This document shows, piece by piece, positions 22,311 to 24,081 of a DNA stretch of 24,081 bases. The stretch spans positions 1-24,081 of the forward strand of contig CAZPJM010000043.1 of NCBI GenBank assembly GCA_964586865.1, in the 5' to 3' direction. The notes under the pieces were generated by a model. It did no database searches. It was not told the origin of the DNA and saw only the letters and a list, made by a program, of their open reading frames with translations. This DNA is from REDI01 sp964586865 (GTDB lineage Bacteria; Myxococcota_A; UBA796; GCA-2862545). Made by a program: the position numbers and the translations under genes. Within the stretch, counting starts at the first letter, position 1. Each line of letters starts with the position of its first letter.

Positions 22311-24047
22311 GTGGAGGCGCTGTCCCTCACCGGAGCACGGTGGGTCGTGAGCGAGGTCGACGGGGCGCGCCTGGCGGCCCTGACCGCCCGGGGTCTGCAC
22401 CCGGTGACCGCCCGGTGCCTGGCGGCGCGGCCGGGCCTCGAGGCCGGACCCGACGCCGACCTGCTCCAGCCCGGCTGGGAGCACCTGCACCCGCCCGAGC
22501 GGATGGCGCACCTCCCGGCCGCCGTGGACCGGCTGCGCCGCGCCGCCGCCCGCGGCGAGCGGGTCCGGATCATCACCGACTACGACGTGGACGGCACCAC
22601 GTCCTCCCTGATCCTCCAGGCCGCCCTGGGCCTGGTGGGCCTGCGGGACCTGGACTACCACATCCCCGACCGCTTCCACGAGGGCTACGGCTTCTCGGTC
22701 CACGCGGCCGAGGCCGCCGCCGATGCCGGCGTGGACCTGATCGTCACCGCCGACATCGGGGTCCGCGACCACGCCGCCGTGGCCGCTGCCCGGGACCGTG
22801 GGGTCGACGTCCTCATCTGTGACCACCACCTGCCCGCCGGGGCGGACGTCCCCGCCGACGCCCTGGTCCTGTGTCCCCCCCAGGCCGCCTGTGACTACCC
22901 CAACCCCCACCTGGCGGCGTGCGGGGTGGCCTTCAAGCTCGCCCAGGCCCTCCTCGCCGATCATCCGCGGCGGGACCGTCTCCTCCGCAGCCTGGTCAAG
23001 CTCGCCGCGATCGGCACCGTGGCCGATCTGGTGCCCCTCTCGGGCCTGGAGAACCGGGCCCTGGTGCGGCTCGGGCTCGCGGCCCTCAACGAGGATCGCC
23101 ACACGGCGGGCCTCACCGCCCTCCTCCAGGTGGCGGGCCTGGAGCCCGGCCGGATCACCGAGCGGGACCTGGGCTTCCGGATCGGCCCGCGGATCAACGC
23201 CGCCGGCCGGGTCAGCAGCGCCCGGCTGGTGGTCCAGCTCCTCACCGAGCGGGATCCGGTCCAGGCCCGGGCCATCGCCCGCCAGCTCGACGAGCTCAAC
23301 AGCCACCGGCGCCAGCTCCAGACCCGCCTCACCCGGGAGGTCCTGGGCCAGATTGCCGATCCGCCCGATCCCTTCGTGGTGGTCGCCGGCCCCGAGGCCG
23401 AGGGCTACCACCGCGGGGTCGTGGGCATCGTCGCCAGCCGGCTCAAGGACCAGGTCCACCGCCCGGCCGCGGTGGTGAGCATCCAGGGCGAGCACGCCGT
23501 GGGCAGCGTGCGGAGCGTGCCGGCCGTGCACGCGGTCCGGGCCCTGGACAGCGCCGCCGATCTCCTGGTCCGCTACGGCGGGCACCCGGCCGCCGCCGGC
23601 TTCACCGTGCCCACCGAGCACCTGGATGCCCTGCGCGAGCGCCTCTCCGCCTATGTACGCGAGCACGTGGAGCCGGACGACCTGGTCCCGGTCCGCCGCG
23701 TCGACGCCGAGGTGGGCGCCGATGCCCTCACCGCCGTCCTCCACGGCCAGATCCGCGAGCTCGGACCCTTCGGCATGGGCAACCCGGAGCCCCGGCTGGC
23801 CCTGCGGGGGATCACCGCCCGCAAGGTGGCGCTGCGTGCCCAGGGACGGCTGCTCACCCTCGAGCTGCCCGGCCCCGACGGCCGGACGCTCGACGCCATC
23901 TGGTGGGGCCGGGGCGAGCTGGCCCCCCACCTCGAGGGCCGCCCCGTCGACCTGCTGGGCACCCTCTCCGAGCACACCTGGCGGGGCTCCACCCGGCTCC
24001 AGTTCAAGCTCCAGGATGCCCGCCTGGCCGCCAGCCCCTCCGGCTGA
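22311..24047 (+). CDS. recJ: Single-stranded-DNA-specific 5'-3' exonuclease RecJ
   Basis: DHH-family nuclease that degrades ssDNA 5' to 3' in RecF-pathway recombination and mismatch repair, using Mn2+. The 578-residue protein is full length. Start is GTG 22311, with GGGAGG at 22298-22303, 7 bp upstream; the open frame before it overlaps the MglA-like gene and is not RecJ-like. Motifs in order: ITDYDVDGTTSS (88-99; metal-binding Asp90, 92 and 94), VTADIGVRDH (145-154; Asp148), ICDHHLP (169-175), TVADLVPLSGLENR, GFRIGPRINAAGR, and the DHHA1-domain GGHPAAAGF near 423-431 which binds ssDNA. The C-terminal OB-like part includes GPFGMGNPEP. It is probably co-transcribed with the MglA-like gene, with no evident functional link. 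Confidence 0.94.
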   Translation: MEALSLTGARWVVSEVDGARLAALTARGLHPVTARCLAARPGLEAGPDADLLQPGWEHLHPPERMAHLPAAVDRLRRAAARGERVRIITDYDVDGTTSSLILQAALGLVGLRDLDYHIPDRFHEGYGFSVHAAEAAADAGVDLIVTADIGVRDHAAVAAARDRGVDVLICDHHLPAGADVPADALVLCPPQAACDYPNPHLAACGVAFKLAQALLADHPRRDRLLRSLVKLAAIGTVADLVPLSGLENRALVRLGLAALNEDRHTAGLTALLQVAGLEPGRITERDLGFRIGPRINAAGRVSSARLVVQLLTERDPVQARAIARQLDELNSHRRQLQTRLTREVLGQIADPPDPFVVVAGPEAEGYHRGVVGIVASRLKDQVHRPAAVVSIQGEHAVGSVRSVPAVHAVRALDSAADLLVRYGGHPAAAGFTVPTEHLDALRERLSAYVREHVEPDDLVPVRRVDAEVGADALTAVLHGQIRELGPFGMGNPEPRLALRGITARKVALRAQGRLLTLELPGPDGRTLDAIWWGRGELAPHLEGRPVDLLGTLSEHTWRGSTRLQFKLQDARLAASPSG

Positions 24048-24081
24048 CGCCAGCCCGTCCTCACCGCCGCCGGCGCCGGCG

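Overview
The window is very GC-rich bacterial DNA (roughly 70% G+C by eye), densely packed with genes, many of them joined by ATGA/TGATG overlaps or GTG starts. The gene content (many Sec or Tat lipoproteins with acidic linkers, TSP3-OmpA proteins, beta-propeller lipoproteins, an MglA-like G-domain protein, a divergent Lgt with an HDHPG motif) suggests a Gram-negative of the Myxococcota or a related former deltaproteobacterial lineage. That placement is an inference from gene style, not from a marker phylogeny. I recognise no IS element, prophage, CRISPR array or integron; it reads as ordinary chromosome with lineage-specific envelope genes. No gene-free stretch exceeds 300 bases; the longest are about 254 bp (11991-12244), 205 bp (15223-15427) and 175 bp (13613-13787).

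Layout. 1-201: C-terminus of a type II NADH dehydrogenase. 292-5346 (+): bioF, a Tat-type lipoprotein of unknown function, bioA, then a RegB/PrrB-like redox histidine kinase and its RegA/PrrA-like regulator, all overlapping or nearly so, hence probably one operon. 5447-8233 (+): a 928-residue barrel/TSP3/OmpA/PEGA-like envelope protein with an acidic repeat tail. 8315-10373 (+): 3-hydroxyacyl-CoA dehydrogenase and thiolase. 10393-11113 (-): two tandem paralogous Cys-rich lipoproteins. 11271-11990 (-): a HEAT-repeat protein, divergent from 12245-13612 (+), a lipoprotein with four PKD-like repeats. 13788-13871 (+): tRNA-Leu(CAG) with a hairpin terminator. 14047-15222 (+): an MscS-type channel. 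15428-19256 (+): two paralogous beta-propeller lipoproteins and a small outer-membrane barrel, tightly coupled. 19262-19828 (-): a possible TerB-like protein; 19901-21034 (-): lgt. 21146-24047 (+): a tail-anchored MglA-like protein with broken GTPase motifs, then recJ.

How the pieces fit. Six separate lipoproteins lie in 24 kb beside the lgt gene that lipidates such proteins, and none has Asp at +2, which by the E. coli Lol rule would send them to the outer membrane. The most interesting items are the pseudo-GTPase of the MglA family with a C-terminal membrane anchor, the propeller-propeller-barrel operon that arose partly by duplication, the pair of lipoproteins with an identical eight-cysteine framework, and the RegBA pair, which keeps the redox cysteine and quinone motif while sitting in a biotin operon. 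A -10-like TACnnT element, twice found with TTGACG 18 bp upstream, recurs ahead of several units.
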